Positions 24,225 to 33,883 of a stretch of 64,000 bases of DNA are shown here, one piece after another. Positions within the stretch are counted from its first letter, which is position 1. Each line of letters starts with the position of its first letter. The stretch is taken from positions 69,224-133,223 of the forward strand of contig JAKAUZ010000030.1 of assembly GCA_021817415.1 (NCBI GenBank), given 5' to 3'. Below the pieces are notes generated by a model. It was not told the origin of the DNA. It worked only from the letters and a program-made list of their open reading frames with translations, and did not search any database. Position numbers and translations under genes: made by a program. This stretch comes from Thermoplasmata archaeon. Lineage in GTDB: Archaea > Thermoplasmatota > Thermoplasmata > Thermoplasmatales > GCA-001856825.

Positions 24225-25586
24225 CTATGAAAAAATACTCTTACCCGCCTTTGTCATTCCGAGCATTTCCGTGTATATGAATGCAACAATGACGAATCCT
24301 AGAAACACATAACCGATGGCAGAGTTTTCTGAGTTTATGATTGAAAGGAGAAGAACTGAGAAGGAGAGAATTTGAGCTACTGAACCGACGATAATCTCCC
24401 TGAGTCTCCTAATCATTGCATCAATGTTTATCTTGATCAGCGAGAAATTGGCAGAGATATGAATGAAGAGGTTCCCCATTCCCGCAAGAGCTCCCAGAGT
24501 CAGGAAAGCATTGAAGGGTGATTCAATCCTGAATAGAGGGAGTAGTATCGCCAGATAGAGAACGATAGTCACCATACCTGCAACCAATGGATTGTCATAT
24601 CTCAGGAAAGTCAGGTTGGCAGGAAGGAGCCTGTTCAAGCTCATTGCGTACAAATTTCTAGAACCTGCCAGCATGAACGCTAGAGTGGCAAGAATACCGT
24701 CGCTTATAGCAGCTAGTATAATGACCGGGAAGGTGAACGGGCCGAATACCCCCCTGAGGGTGAAAAGGATTGGTGTGCCCCGTGATATCACGGTACCGAG
24801 CTGACCTTCGTAGATGAGGACATCTACGAGGCCATAAAGTACAAGAGCCATCAGTCCTCCCCCCACAATGATAACTAAGATGGCAGCTCTCCCGACGTTC
24901 ACCTCTGCTTTTTTCACCTCACCTGAAACTGGAGTTATGGAGCCATAGCCGGTTGGGATCCCGATGGCATATAGGATGCCAAGGATGAAGAGAGAAAACC
25001 ATTGTTTTGACGAGACTGGATTGTAAAATGAGATTGGATTGTAGAAAGTGAAATGGGCAAAGAACATTGAAACCAAGAACATCAGTACAAGAACTGCGAT
25101 TTCAAGCGATGAGGCAACTATCGCATAGTGGGCAGAAGGTTTTATTCCAATAAGCATTAGAATTGATGCAGGCACGATTGATGCCAGAAAGGAGATGAAA
25201 ACTGGAATGTGAAGAAGATAATTGATAATGAAGGTGGAACCCGCCACGTAGGCGCAGCCATACAGTACTGAATAGAATGTATATATTACGCCTGTTTCAA
25301 GGCCAAGTCTCTTGGAGAGACCGTAAAAAGCATAATTGAAGTAACCTCCCGTGGACGTGAATTTTCTTGAGAGGTAAGAGACCACCAGACCATTGAGCAG
25401 GACAATTAATGTCCCGATGATTACCACGACTGGCGCGAAACCCGCAGTCAAAACAACAACTGCGGTAGTGTAAGTCAGCATGCTGAGAAATGGGGCCTGG
25501 CCGCCAATAGACAGGAAGAATATGTCGCTGAAGCTCATCTTTCTTTTGAGCTTATCTTTGCCAACTGCGCCAGCATTACTAACCAT
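24225..25586 (-). CDS. APC-family amino acid permease
   Basis: A 453-aa integral membrane protein with about 12 hydrophobic segments and the amino acid/polyamine/organocation start SFSDIFFLSIGGQAPF (the broken helix 1 substrate motif). It probably imports an amino acid or peptide-derived compound. Located beside the CDF gene on the same strand with 50 bp between; no evidence for co-function. Confidence 0.82.
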   Translation of the reverse strand: MVSNAGAVGKDKLKRKMSFSDIFFLSIGGQAPFLSMLTYTTAVVVLTAGFAPVVVIIGTLIVLLNGLVVSYLSRKFTSTGGYFNYAFYGLSKRLGLETGVIYTFYSVLYGCAYVAGSTFIINYLLHIPVFISFLASIVPASILMLIGIKPSAHYAIVASSLEIAVLVLMFLVSMFFAHFTFYNPISFYNPVSSKQWFSLFILGILYAIGIPTGYGSITPVSGEVKKAEVNVGRAAILVIIVGGGLMALVLYGLVDVLIYEGQLGTVISRGTPILFTLRGVFGPFTFPVIILAAISDGILATLAFMLAGSRNLYAMSLNRLLPANLTFLRYDNPLVAGMVTIVLYLAILLPLFRIESPFNAFLTLGALAGMGNLFIHISANFSLIKINIDAMIRRLREIIVGSVAQILSFSVLLLSIINSENSAIGYVFLGFVIVAFIYTEMLGMTKAGKSIFS

Positions 25587-25673
25587 CTTTTCACCAAGTA
25601 TTTTTTTGTAGTCCCGAAAGTATGAGCATCGGATGTTATACGGTTATTTTAATATTTATTTGAGTAGTTTGCC

Positions 25674-26255
25674 CTAAACTCTCGATAATCTCAAAATTAT
25701 GAAACCTTTCTTGTGATCTATCTTTTTGTTGAACCCTTCGACATGAAGTTCGTTCCACTGGGCCTCACTAGCGCCATGTGACGTTTTTAGCCTCGAATTG
25801 TCGTTATCAAATTCATATATGGCAATGGTTCCTCCGTCTTTCAGGTAATTCCTAAACGCGGGTATGGAGTCCTTGCCATCCTTCCAGTGGTGATATGAGA
25901 ATGATGAAATAATGAGATCGAATTTTTCATCAAATAGGATTTCCCTGCTACTACCTAATGCGATTTTTACCCTATTATCCAAATGCTTCTTTTTGATCCT
26001 TTTTGTTGCATATTTGATCATCTGAGGAGATGGGTCAATTCCGTAGACCTGTACGTTGAGGAATTTGCTTGCTATCAGCTCTTCAACAATTGCCGGCCCA
26101 CATCCTATGTCAAGGACCTTCTTTCCATTCAGGTCATTTAGGTCTTCCACAATTATTCTATACCTACTCTTCCCAATTGGTGCAAAAAGAGAATACATTA
26201 AAGAAGTCAATGCACCGAACTTTTCGTCTCCATCGACATACAGATCGGAATTCAA
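25674..26255 (-). CDS. Class I SAM-dependent methyltransferase (UbiE/ArsM-like shape)
   Basis: 193 aa: VLDIGCGPAIVEELIA (motif I), VYGIDPSPQMIKYA (motif II), FDLIISSFSYHHWKDG (motif IV, with the HH-W often seen in UbiE-type enzymes) and LKDGGTIAIYEFD. TTG start, the only start in frame after a stop. It lies 29 bp behind hxlR on the same strand, so the regulator and the enzyme are probably one transcript. The target is unknown. Confidence 0.8.
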   Translation of the reverse strand: MNSDLYVDGDEKFGALTSLMYSLFAPIGKSRYRIIVEDLNDLNGKKVLDIGCGPAIVEELIASKFLNVQVYGIDPSPQMIKYATKRIKKKHLDNRVKIALGSSREILFDEKFDLIISSFSYHHWKDGKDSIPAFRNYLKDGGTIAIYEFDNDNSRLKTSHGASEAQWNELHVEGFNKKIDHKKGFIILRLSRV

Positions 26256-26284
26256 AATCTCACTTCAGCTTTAAATAATGTGAA

Positions 26285-26623
26285 TCAGTTTGCAACCCAC
26301 TGATTTCCCCAGTTGCGCATCCTGTCCACAATCTCCCCGAGAGACTTTCCTTTTTCAGTCAGAATGTAAGTGACACGAACTGGCCTCGTGTTGCCTACAA
26401 CTCTCTGCAGTACTTGTTCCTGTTCTAGAAATTTCAGTTTTTCTGAGAGCATTCTTGACGATATACCGTCAACAGACTTCTTTAGCTGATTGAACCCCTT
26501 CGGTTGCTGGCAGAGGTCTCTGAGTATCATAAAGGTCCACGCATCTCTCAATATATACAGAGCTCTTTCAACAGGGCAGCTCGAATTTTTCCTGGATTCG
26601 ATGTCATAGTGCTTTCTCTGCAT
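26285..26623 (-). CDS. HxlR-family transcriptional regulator
   Basis: 112 aa: a Cys in SSCPVERALYIL, then the winged helix with FNQLKKSVDGISSRMLSEKL as recognition region and the wing VTYILTEKGKSL. HxlR proteins are usually dimeric and sense redox or small electrophiles through this Cys. Leaderless: TATA TTTTATAAA is about 25 nt before the ATG and is flanked by an AGGTTA/TAACCT inverted repeat. First gene before a methyltransferase. Confidence 0.85.
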   Translation of the reverse strand: MQRKHYDIESRKNSSCPVERALYILRDAWTFMILRDLCQQPKGFNQLKKSVDGISSRMLSEKLKFLEQEQVLQRVVGNTRPVRVTYILTEKGKSLGEIVDRMRNWGNQWVAN

Positions 26624-26626
26624 AAG

Positions 26627-26659
26627 AGGTTATAGGAACTAAGTTTATAAAATTAACCT
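26627..26659 (-). promoter_or_regulatory. hxlR promoter with flanking inverted repeat
   Basis: AGGTTA and TAACCT (6-bp arms, 21-nt spacer) bracket the minus-strand TATA TTTTATAAA. The geometry suggests an operator that could block TBP, perhaps for autoregulation. Confidence 0.4.
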
Positions 26660-26829
26660 AAGTATATCTTTGTACTCTTAATGCCAATTTCAGCGTATTT
26701 GCTGTTTTAGTTTAGAGAGAGCGGAGGCAGTCCACCTTCTGGAATCTCTAAATGAATGACCTACTCTCGGAATACCTGGAAGTGAAGCAATTCTACTCCT
26801 CCCCATTCATCTGCAACCACTATCGTGTA

Positions 26830-27429
26830 CTACCCACTCGGAAAGTTTACAAAATTATAGCTATCGTTCGTGAAGCTTGATTGGACCCAGTAACCAGATA
26901 GGTTCACAGATGCACGCAGTGTAATGTTTACTGGATTTCCGATTCCCCCCAGGATTGCGTTGTCACTGTGACCCAATATCGTATAAAAACTCACTGCGTA
27001 AATTGCTGGGCAGAAGTATATTCCTGGGTACCATACCTCAAGCGGGCTCCCTGAATTGTAAGAGCTGTAGTTTACAAACCCATCCAGTACAATAAAGCCA
27101 AAAGGCAGATTTTCTCCACATGGTGACATAGCTAGAGGACGATTAAGGCCTCCTATCGTCGGCCAAAGAGCACTCCGGTTCACTTCCACCGTAGGACCGT
27201 TGTTGAATATCTCAACTTGCAATGTTATATTGTTTCCTGAGTCTATCAAGGCGCTGCTTTCACCTGCAATCAATTGAAGTTGCGGCGGCTCTTCCCTATT
27301 AATTGTGAAAATCCCGAAATTAAGTGAATAAAGGGTCACAATGACGATCATCAACACAGTTGCAAGGATTACCATCATCTTCCTTCTTCTCTTTCCAGTG
27401 CATTCATTCTCTTCAACAGTTGGGCCCAT
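26830..27429 (-). CDS. Membrane-anchored extracellular protein, unknown
   Basis: 199 aa: a basic stretch GKRRRKMM, one membrane helix (about 18-40), then an outward domain of about 155 residues rich in Asn, Ser, Tyr and Gly, with several N-x-S/T sequons (for example NNIT, NRSA, NYSS, NLSG). The segment SGNNITLQVEIFNNGP looks like an immunoglobulin-like beta strand. The topology suggests an N-glycosylated surface protein. Family not recognised. Confidence 0.6.
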   Translation of the reverse strand: MGPTVEENECTGKRRRKMMVILATVLMIVIVTLYSLNFGIFTINREEPPQLQLIAGESSALIDSGNNITLQVEIFNNGPTVEVNRSALWPTIGGLNRPLAMSPCGENLPFGFIVLDGFVNYSSYNSGSPLEVWYPGIYFCPAIYAVSFYTILGHSDNAILGGIGNPVNITLRASVNLSGYWVQSSFTNDSYNFVNFPSG

Positions 27430-27590
27430 TTATTACACGCTGATATATTGCTAATTTCGTATTTTACGAATTTCCCAGATGTAAAACTGCACCAGTTTCA
27501 GTTCGTTAGTAACTGTATTAATGCCTGTGAGAAAGCGTATGATAATTCAAGCAAGAGAAACATCAATTAGGATGTAGATTATCAGATAGG

Positions 27591-28445
27591 GTGCGACAAG
27601 CAGAAAGTTTCGTTGGGGATGCAATTCTTTTCATTTTTATGTCGCTCTTCTGGGGATTAAACTATTCTTTCCTGAAGATTGCTCTGCAATTTGAGCCCCC
27701 ACTAATGGTCCTGCTCTTCAGGGTCACATTTGCTGCCCTGATATCAGTGGCATTCTCTTTCCGTTCCCTGAAGAAACTCAGAGGCATTGGATTTTTAAGG
27801 CCTTTCTTGATGAGCCTTCTAAACATATCCATGTTCATGTCGCTCTGGTTTATTGGTGAGGAATATGAACCCGCCTCAATCTCTTCAATTTTGATTTACA
27901 CATATCCAATTATGGCAGTTCTTCTTTCAGGACCCTTCCTTGGGGAAAAACTTGGGTTAATGAAAATTACCGGCACTATTGTTGGATTCTTTGGGCTTGT
28001 AGTTATTTTCATTGATCAATTGGCCATACGGGGAAGCATCGGACTTTTGCTACTGGTTTCTGCTGCACTTATGTGGGCTATTGGAACTGTTTTTTACAAG
28101 AAATACCTGGCGGGAGTAGATCAGGCAGGAATAAATGCCCTCCAGTTCATATACGCAGTTCCAGTGGTGCTTTTATTCACCGCTGTGCAGGGAGGCGTAA
28201 GACCGTTGAACCTGGATTTTCTGCTTATAACTCTTTACATGGGTTCATTTGGTACTGCAGTTGCATATTATATTTACCTCAGGCTGTTGATGAAATACAA
28301 GGTATCTCACGTGTCTCCCTACCTTTTCTCTGTTCCTGCCTTTTCTATCTTTCTGAGCCTGATAATAAATGGAGAGCAGATAATGGTAACTACTCTGGCG
28401 GGTTTCCTCCTTGTGTCTGCAGGCATTTATATCAGTTCAAGGTAG
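27591..28445 (+). CDS. EamA/DMT-superfamily transporter
   Basis: 284 aa with ten membrane segments in two EamA repeats (SLFWGLNYSFLKIAL near the start; LLLVSAALMWAIGTVFYKK in the second half). Probably a metabolite or amino acid exporter. GTG start at 27591; no ATG fits better, though ATG 27639 is possible. Divergent from the surface-protein gene. Confidence 0.8.
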   Translation: MRQAESFVGDAILFIFMSLFWGLNYSFLKIALQFEPPLMVLLFRVTFAALISVAFSFRSLKKLRGIGFLRPFLMSLLNISMFMSLWFIGEEYEPASISSILIYTYPIMAVLLSGPFLGEKLGLMKITGTIVGFFGLVVIFIDQLAIRGSIGLLLLVSAALMWAIGTVFYKKYLAGVDQAGINALQFIYAVPVVLLFTAVQGGVRPLNLDFLLITLYMGSFGTAVAYYIYLRLLMKYKVSHVSPYLFSVPAFSIFLSLIINGEQIMVTTLAGFLLVSAGIYISSR

Positions 28446-28447
28446 AT

Positions 28448-29572
28448 TCATATATCATCTGGAGTACTCCTGCTATTAACAGGGAATCTGATGAATGATA
28501 GATAGAGTGTGAAGAGGAATGTAACGAGCATCAGCACAAGAGTCAGCACCGCGAAGTCAGGAAGTAAAACTGGAATGTTGAAAAGCGGGTTTACCATCTC
28601 ACTTGCCTGAATCCCCGTTGAGCCTGTGACTATTATGTAAGGGTACCTGGAAATATTGAGCGTGATCTCAAAGAACAGAATGAATACGTATACAACCCCT
28701 CCTCCAACCAGAGCGGATATCATCCTGGTCTTTCTGAAGACTGTAGCAAAACCCAGCAGCGTTCCCATTATTAAGAGCACGGTTGAAATTATAAGATATC
28801 CTTTCGCTGACATCTGGGAATAGAGGTACTGTGAATTGATCTGCAGTTCTTTTACAGTTGCAAAGAACATTATGATGGATAGGATCGAAAAGATTATGGT
28901 GGATAACCTTGCGATTCCTATCCCTTTTTTGAACTCTGATGAATTCTCCTTCCTTCCTTTGACGGATGCATAAGCCAGTACCACGAATGAAGACAGCGCT
29001 ATGGAAATGAACCATGTGTAAAGTGCCATTGGAGTGAATATTGGGTTGTTCAGAGGATTCTGGTTGCTCGCTACAAACAGGGTGAGGCCCGCGACCTTCT
29101 CTGTAGTGACTCCATATGGGAAATCCAGCGTTGCAAAGATGCTGGTCATTCCGTAGGCCACCATGAGGGCTCCAACCATCATAAATATTCCTACCACAAT
29201 GTGGGCGTTATGCCCCATCCTGTCCCACGTGTACCAGTACAGGGCCATGCTTACGATGGCTATCATTATTCCTGCTACAGCTACGGATATAGGGTAGAAG
29301 AGGATGTTCGTTGCAATGTAAAGCAAAGACGGCCAGTATCCCGCAAGGAAGACTGTCAGCCAGGTAGCCAGCACTCCTGCAAACAGGTCTACTCTAATCA
29401 GGTAAGAAGTCAATCTCCTTGCAAACTTGATGTAATCATTATCCTTGCTGATTCTTCCTTTGATTTCATAAATCGGGATGAGCACGGTCAGTCCCAGTAC
29501 AACGGTCACAAAGAAATAATGGGCAAAAAATGTGAGTGCAATTCCTGCCAACCCCCAGTATAGATTGTCCAT
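28448..29572 (-). CDS. CydA-like second subunit of a bd-type oxidase (CydA')
   Basis: 374 aa, about nine membrane helices. Although in the place of CydB, its N-terminus resembles CydA: His18 in FFAHYFFVTVVLG matches the first-helix His, followed by GRISKDNDYIKFARRLT, parallel to the sequence in the upstream gene. Pairs of two CydA-type proteins (CydA and CydA') without CydB are known from archaea. Its ATG sits next to the cydA stop (gap of 1 nt), with GGTAG upstream. Probably forms the membrane complex with the upstream subunit. Confidence 0.7.
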   Translation of the reverse strand: MDNLYWGLAGIALTFFAHYFFVTVVLGLTVLIPIYEIKGRISKDNDYIKFARRLTSYLIRVDLFAGVLATWLTVFLAGYWPSLLYIATNILFYPISVAVAGIMIAIVSMALYWYTWDRMGHNAHIVVGIFMMVGALMVAYGMTSIFATLDFPYGVTTEKVAGLTLFVASNQNPLNNPIFTPMALYTWFISIALSSFVVLAYASVKGRKENSSEFKKGIGIARLSTIIFSILSIIMFFATVKELQINSQYLYSQMSAKGYLIISTVLLIMGTLLGFATVFRKTRMISALVGGGVVYVFILFFEITLNISRYPYIIVTGSTGIQASEMVNPLFNIPVLLPDFAVLTLVLMLVTFLFTLYLSFIRFPVNSRSTPDDI

Positions 29573-29573
29573 T

Positions 29574-31118
29574 TCAACTACCTCCTCCTGTTGCGCTTCT
29601 CCTGAGATTCTTGAAGAATATCATATAAATTCCCCAGAGTCCGGCACCCAGCACTCCAAGTTCAAGAAGAATTATTGCGACCGTGAATGCAACTGTTATT
29701 GTGTGCGTCGTGACCACATCATTGTAGGTCACCAGTCCATAGATTGTCCACGGGTGTCTTCCCATCTCCCTTGTTGCCCACCCAAACACTGATGCCAGAA
29801 TGGCAAGAACGGCCGCTACATACGTGCTGTATAACACGAATGTTTCCGTCTTCATCCTCAGGATTACCCTTACAATCCTGTCAATTGTCTTTGAGTACAG
29901 TCCGAGATAACCTACTGCTATGACAAAAAGTATAACGCCCGATATCACCATAAAGTAGTAGAAGAAATGGAGCCAGGGTGCATATACCTCGGTGGATTGT
30001 ATTGTCAGCTGTGCCATTGGATTTGTTGCCCCCGGAATGGAAGACAGATAATTGTAACCTTTGAACCAGTGACCCGCATTCCCAAACAGTAGGAAACTGA
30101 TCAGCGGGTCAGATCCTCCATTTGGAGGTATGCCTTCAGTTGCATAGAAGATGTTTCTCTGGAATTCGTAAAGCAACCTGCCCTGAAAATCTCCAATAAT
30201 GGGCTGGATTACTGATGATATAGCCCCGATCGCAAAACTGACTTTGAGCCCCTTCCAGTTGTACGCTTTGTTTCCATAATTCTTGAGTATCTTGTAGGAC
30301 AGATAGGAAGCAGAAAGGAATGAGGTTATTATTATCGCGGCGAACAGGTTGTGAAGATATGTCGCATAAGCCTCAGGGTTGAATATCGCCACCCAGGGGT
30401 TGCTCGTGAAATTGGAGAGCAGCTGGAATGCATTTGGTGAGGATAGCAGCACCGATCCTGTTACTGGAAGCACAGTGGTAAGTATCTTTAGTTTTGCTGG
30501 ATTGATGACCTGGCTACCTAGAGAGGGGACCCAAGGCAGGAAATTCTGGGCCACGTATGTCCCGGTTCCCCAGGGTACCTGCATCCACGCATTCACTGCA
30601 AGTATCATGTACGCGGACAGACTTGAACCGAAGAGTACTCCTGCACCAATTAGAACGTGAAGTCCCTTCCACCTTTTGAGGCGATTGAATGTTGTGAGAT
30701 AAGTACCTATCAGAACTATCTCTATTATGAACGCATAGAGCTCAATAATCAGAGGTGCAGCAGCCATGCTTGCGATGAGGGCAATGGACCCAGACCATAC
30801 CACGACAAGCCCAAATTCCACCAGTGTTCCGGTCACTGCTCCCGCAGCAAACGTGATTCCCCACAGCTTTGATGCATTCTTCGCCATTTTCAGGTAATCA
30901 TTATCCTTCTTGATCAATCCTATTGATTCCAGCGTCAGCACAACCGTCGGAAAGCCAACTGCGAAAATCAGGAAGAAAGCATGCACATAGATGCCAACTA
31001 TAGTCATGTATTCTGCAAGGTTTGCACTTGACCAGGACCCACCAGTTTGCAAACCTGCAAGATTGAATAAATCGGTTACAGGATATATCATCTGGATCAG
31101 TGTTGATTGATTGGACAA
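29574..31118 (-). CDS. cydA: Cytochrome bd-type quinol oxidase subunit I
   Basis: 514-aa membrane protein reducing oxygen with quinol electrons. Seen: the heme-ligand His in YVHAFFLIFAVG (His46), GTLVEFGLVVVWSG in the second helix pair, and near the C-terminus GRHPWTIYG, a variant of the GRQPW motif of CydA. The quinol-loop sequence is divergent. The start is uncertain: TTG 31118 or ATG 31091. A TATA-like AATTATATTAAAAA (about 31150-31165, minus strand) precedes it. Co-transcribed with the CydA-like partner, and downstream of the glycerol-3-phosphate dehydrogenase gene. Confidence 0.85.
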   Translation of the reverse strand: MSNQSTLIQMIYPVTDLFNLAGLQTGGSWSSANLAEYMTIVGIYVHAFFLIFAVGFPTVVLTLESIGLIKKDNDYLKMAKNASKLWGITFAAGAVTGTLVEFGLVVVWSGSIALIASMAAAPLIIELYAFIIEIVLIGTYLTTFNRLKRWKGLHVLIGAGVLFGSSLSAYMILAVNAWMQVPWGTGTYVAQNFLPWVPSLGSQVINPAKLKILTTVLPVTGSVLLSSPNAFQLLSNFTSNPWVAIFNPEAYATYLHNLFAAIIITSFLSASYLSYKILKNYGNKAYNWKGLKVSFAIGAISSVIQPIIGDFQGRLLYEFQRNIFYATEGIPPNGGSDPLISFLLFGNAGHWFKGYNYLSSIPGATNPMAQLTIQSTEVYAPWLHFFYYFMVISGVILFVIAVGYLGLYSKTIDRIVRVILRMKTETFVLYSTYVAAVLAILASVFGWATREMGRHPWTIYGLVTYNDVVTTHTITVAFTVAIILLELGVLGAGLWGIYMIFFKNLRRSATGGGS

Positions 31119-31192
31119 GATTTAAGGGTTTCATTACATTAATCGATGTAAAAATTTTTAATATAATTCTGTCTGCATATATTTAAAGGAAG

Positions 31193-32572
31193 CTAAATCA
31201 CATTGGTTTTATTTAAATTATCTACTTTAGCTTTAATTCTTTTCGTTATTTCATCTCTTATTCCTTTCCCCTGGTCTGCCTTGAAATAGAAATATCCCAG
31301 TCTTCTTTTCAGGATATCTTCTACAGTCAGTGCACATTCTTCGTTAATTGCGAGGTCAATTCTGTCTCCTTCCTCCCTTCTTCTGTACAATATCTGTGGA
31401 AGATCGCTGGTTCTCATCTTTCTTCCGAGAACTTTTCCAACAGTTGCAGCCACTTTTCTTGATGCGGTCCTGTAGTTGGTTATCTTAACTCCCATCACCG
31501 AGACCATCTTTCCGGTCACGTCTATATGGAAATCCCTCGTCACTCTGCCCGGATCATTTCCCTTCCCGTAAAGTGGCCTTATCCCTACATACGTGCCTAT
31601 TATGTCTGATCTGTCCAGTGCTGGAAATAGTCTTTTTACTGATTCGTATATGTAGTCCTTCTCCTCATCCGTGACCTTCAAAGAATCGGGAGAAGTCACA
31701 AAGTCGTCAGTTGTACCTATGATCACCGTTTCGTTTCGCGGGATCACGAACATCTGCCTGCCGTCAATGTGAGACTTGAATGCAACTGCATTCCCGAAAG
31801 GAAAATGATCCTTTTTCATTATCAGATGGGAACCCTTGCTCAACTTGAATCCGTTCATATCCTTCCCTGAGTACTTTGCATAGGTCTCGCCGACCCATGG
31901 ACCCGTAGAGTTCACTATAACTTTGCATTTGACCGAATACTCCCCTCCGAACATAGTATCTCGTAGAGTAACCCTGTTCATCCCGTTTTCCTTGATGATT
32001 TTCTCTGCAGCCACATAATTTAACGTCATCGCCCCAAGCATTTTGGCCGTAATTACATTATATATGACCAGTTGGGCATCATCTGTGACTGCATCCATGT
32101 ATGTATAATGGCCCTTGAATCCCGGATATGAGTATTTGCCTTTGTGGAATCTGGGAATACTGTAATTCCTACCTAAGAGATTGTAAAAGAGCAACCCCGC
32201 CGCAATGGTGTACCTTCTCCAGGACCTGTCGTCAATAAGTATGTCAAAGTCTATCCCCTTTACAAAGTCAGTATTCTTCATCAGATAGTTTCTCTCCCTA
32301 AGCAGGTCCATCGTGACCATGACGTGGCCCTGTCCAAGATATCTAATCCCCCCATGAATGAGTTTCGAGGAGTTGCTGCTGGTACCTGACGCAAAATCAG
32401 CCCTGTCGACAAGTATCACGTCCAGGCCGTTTGCAGCCAGAATGCTTGCTACTCCAGCCCCGGCGATTCCTCCCCCTATTATAAGGACGTCGAAGTATCT
32501 GCCGGCAAGCGTACCTAGGTCTTTTTTCCTGGTTTCCAGGGAGAACTCCATAGGGTCCCATATCTTCCGCAT
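31193..32572 (-). CDS. glpD: FAD-dependent glycerol-3-phosphate dehydrogenase
   Basis: 459 aa. It oxidises glycerol-3-phosphate to dihydroxyacetone phosphate and reduces quinone. FAD-binding LIIGGGIAGAGVASIL (about 30-45), the typical SSKLIHGGIRYLGQG (about 66-80), and further core motifs STGPWVGE and IGTTDDF. Membrane-associated, no helices. A TATA TATATTTATG lies directly before the start region. Located upstream of cydA, suggesting that glycerol-derived electrons go to the oxidase through quinone. Archaeal membrane lipids use the other glycerol phosphate enantiomer, so a catabolic role is likely. Confidence 0.9.
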   Translation of the reverse strand: MRKIWDPMEFSLETRKKDLGTLAGRYFDVLIIGGGIAGAGVASILAANGLDVILVDRADFASGTSSNSSKLIHGGIRYLGQGHVMVTMDLLRERNYLMKNTDFVKGIDFDILIDDRSWRRYTIAAGLLFYNLLGRNYSIPRFHKGKYSYPGFKGHYTYMDAVTDDAQLVIYNVITAKMLGAMTLNYVAAEKIIKENGMNRVTLRDTMFGGEYSVKCKVIVNSTGPWVGETYAKYSGKDMNGFKLSKGSHLIMKKDHFPFGNAVAFKSHIDGRQMFVIPRNETVIIGTTDDFVTSPDSLKVTDEEKDYIYESVKRLFPALDRSDIIGTYVGIRPLYGKGNDPGRVTRDFHIDVTGKMVSVMGVKITNYRTASRKVAATVGKVLGRKMRTSDLPQILYRRREEGDRIDLAINEECALTVEDILKRRLGYFYFKADQGKGIRDEITKRIKAKVDNLNKTNVI

Positions 32573-32792
32573 TTATATCTATATTTATGAGAGTCGTAGG
32601 CTGGATAGACCAAGCAATTGTGAAGCACTTTTCAAAGAGGATACTTTGAACCAAGCGACTCAAATGACCAGTAGTTGAGTTGTGAAGATATATTGGATCA
32701 AATAAGGACAGCAGATTGTTGATAACGATTTCCAATCAATTTTTCACCCTCCCTGAATCTTCAGCTGAAACTTCCCAATCAAAGTAATATAA

Positions 32793-33704
32793 TTGATTTA
32801 TTTACTAATAATTACGAAAGTAGTCATATCGGGAGGAACTGGTTTCATTGGGACGAATCTTGCAAAGCATCTCATTTCGAAGGGAGAAGAAGTCACTATC
32901 CTGACAAGGGGTGAAAATAAAATAGATGGCAATCCAGGGTATATTCACTGGGACCCAAGTGTAGAAAAATACAATGACGGAATTGAAGGAGCTGACGTAG
33001 TGATTAATCTTGCTGGATATTCAATAGCTGCAAAGAGGTGGAGTACTAGAGTTAAAAATGAACTTGTTGAAAGCAGGGTCAAGAGTACTAATTACCTTGT
33101 AAAATCGCTTGAAAGATGGAATACTAAACTCTTCATAAGCGCATCAGCAGTTGGTTATTATGGGTTCAGAGGAGATGAATTAGTTGATGAAACTTCGTCC
33201 CCTGGGCAGGACTTTCTGTCATCCGTGGCGAAAAAATGGGAAGAAGCTGCAAAGTCTGTCAAGGAGGATTACGTATCAATCCTGAGATTTGGAATCGTTA
33301 TTGGTAGGGAGGGAGGAATTTTGAAGAGGTTTTTGAAGCCCGTAAAATATGGACTTTCTAAGAAGATCGGTTCAGGGGAACAATGGATTTCATGGGTTGA
33401 TATAGATGATGTGATAGGAGCAATAGACTTCATTATCAGCAATGATCTTAAGGGAACCTATAATGTTACCTCTCCAAACCCCCTGAGAAACAGGGAATTC
33501 ATGAAAATTATTTCAGAAGAGATGGGTAAGAGGCAGCATGTTTCAGTTCCTGGAATATTAATAAAAACGTTACTAGGAGAAATGGGAGAGAGTTTAATCC
33601 TGAATGGACAGAGGGCGGTTCCCAGGAGGCTTGAGTCCGAAGGCTATTTATTTAAGTATCCGGAATTGAATCACTCAATTAAAAAGGCCCTAAGTCAAGA
33701 TTAG
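32793..33704 (+). CDS. SDR39U1-type NAD(P)-binding epimerase
   Basis: 303 aa, extended short-chain dehydrogenase family TIGR01777/SDR39U1: GGTGFIGTNLAKHL nucleotide-binding loop, NLAGYSIAAKRW, the SASAVGYYG motif with the catalytic-type Tyr, LRFGIVIG and a C-terminal DUF1731-like tail. The reaction is unknown. The only fitting start is TTG at 32793, before VVISGG; no ATG or GTG lies in frame ahead of the nucleotide-binding loop. Confidence 0.85.
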   Translation: MIYLLIITKVVISGGTGFIGTNLAKHLISKGEEVTILTRGENKIDGNPGYIHWDPSVEKYNDGIEGADVVINLAGYSIAAKRWSTRVKNELVESRVKSTNYLVKSLERWNTKLFISASAVGYYGFRGDELVDETSSPGQDFLSSVAKKWEEAAKSVKEDYVSILRFGIVIGREGGILKRFLKPVKYGLSKKIGSGEQWISWVDIDDVIGAIDFIISNDLKGTYNVTSPNPLRNREFMKIISEEMGKRQHVSVPGILIKTLLGEMGESLILNGQRAVPRRLESEGYLFKYPELNHSIKKALSQD

Positions 33705-33883
33705 AGGACTTATTCTTGTTCCGCCCGGCAAAACAGTAAGGAAGAGATGACTCTGAAAAGATGAAAATCACAATTAGTAGTTTTATTATCTGATACTACA
33801 ATTATTAAATTTTAGGCTCATTGATTTTGAGATTTGTACATTTTAATCAGTGTTCCAGCTATCTTTGACCTATTTTTCAATCC

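Noticed and set aside
30901..31134. 77-aa minus-strand frame starting MKPLNLV at 31134
   Set aside because: It is an alternate frame over the start of cydA; the cydA frame carries the conserved heme motif.
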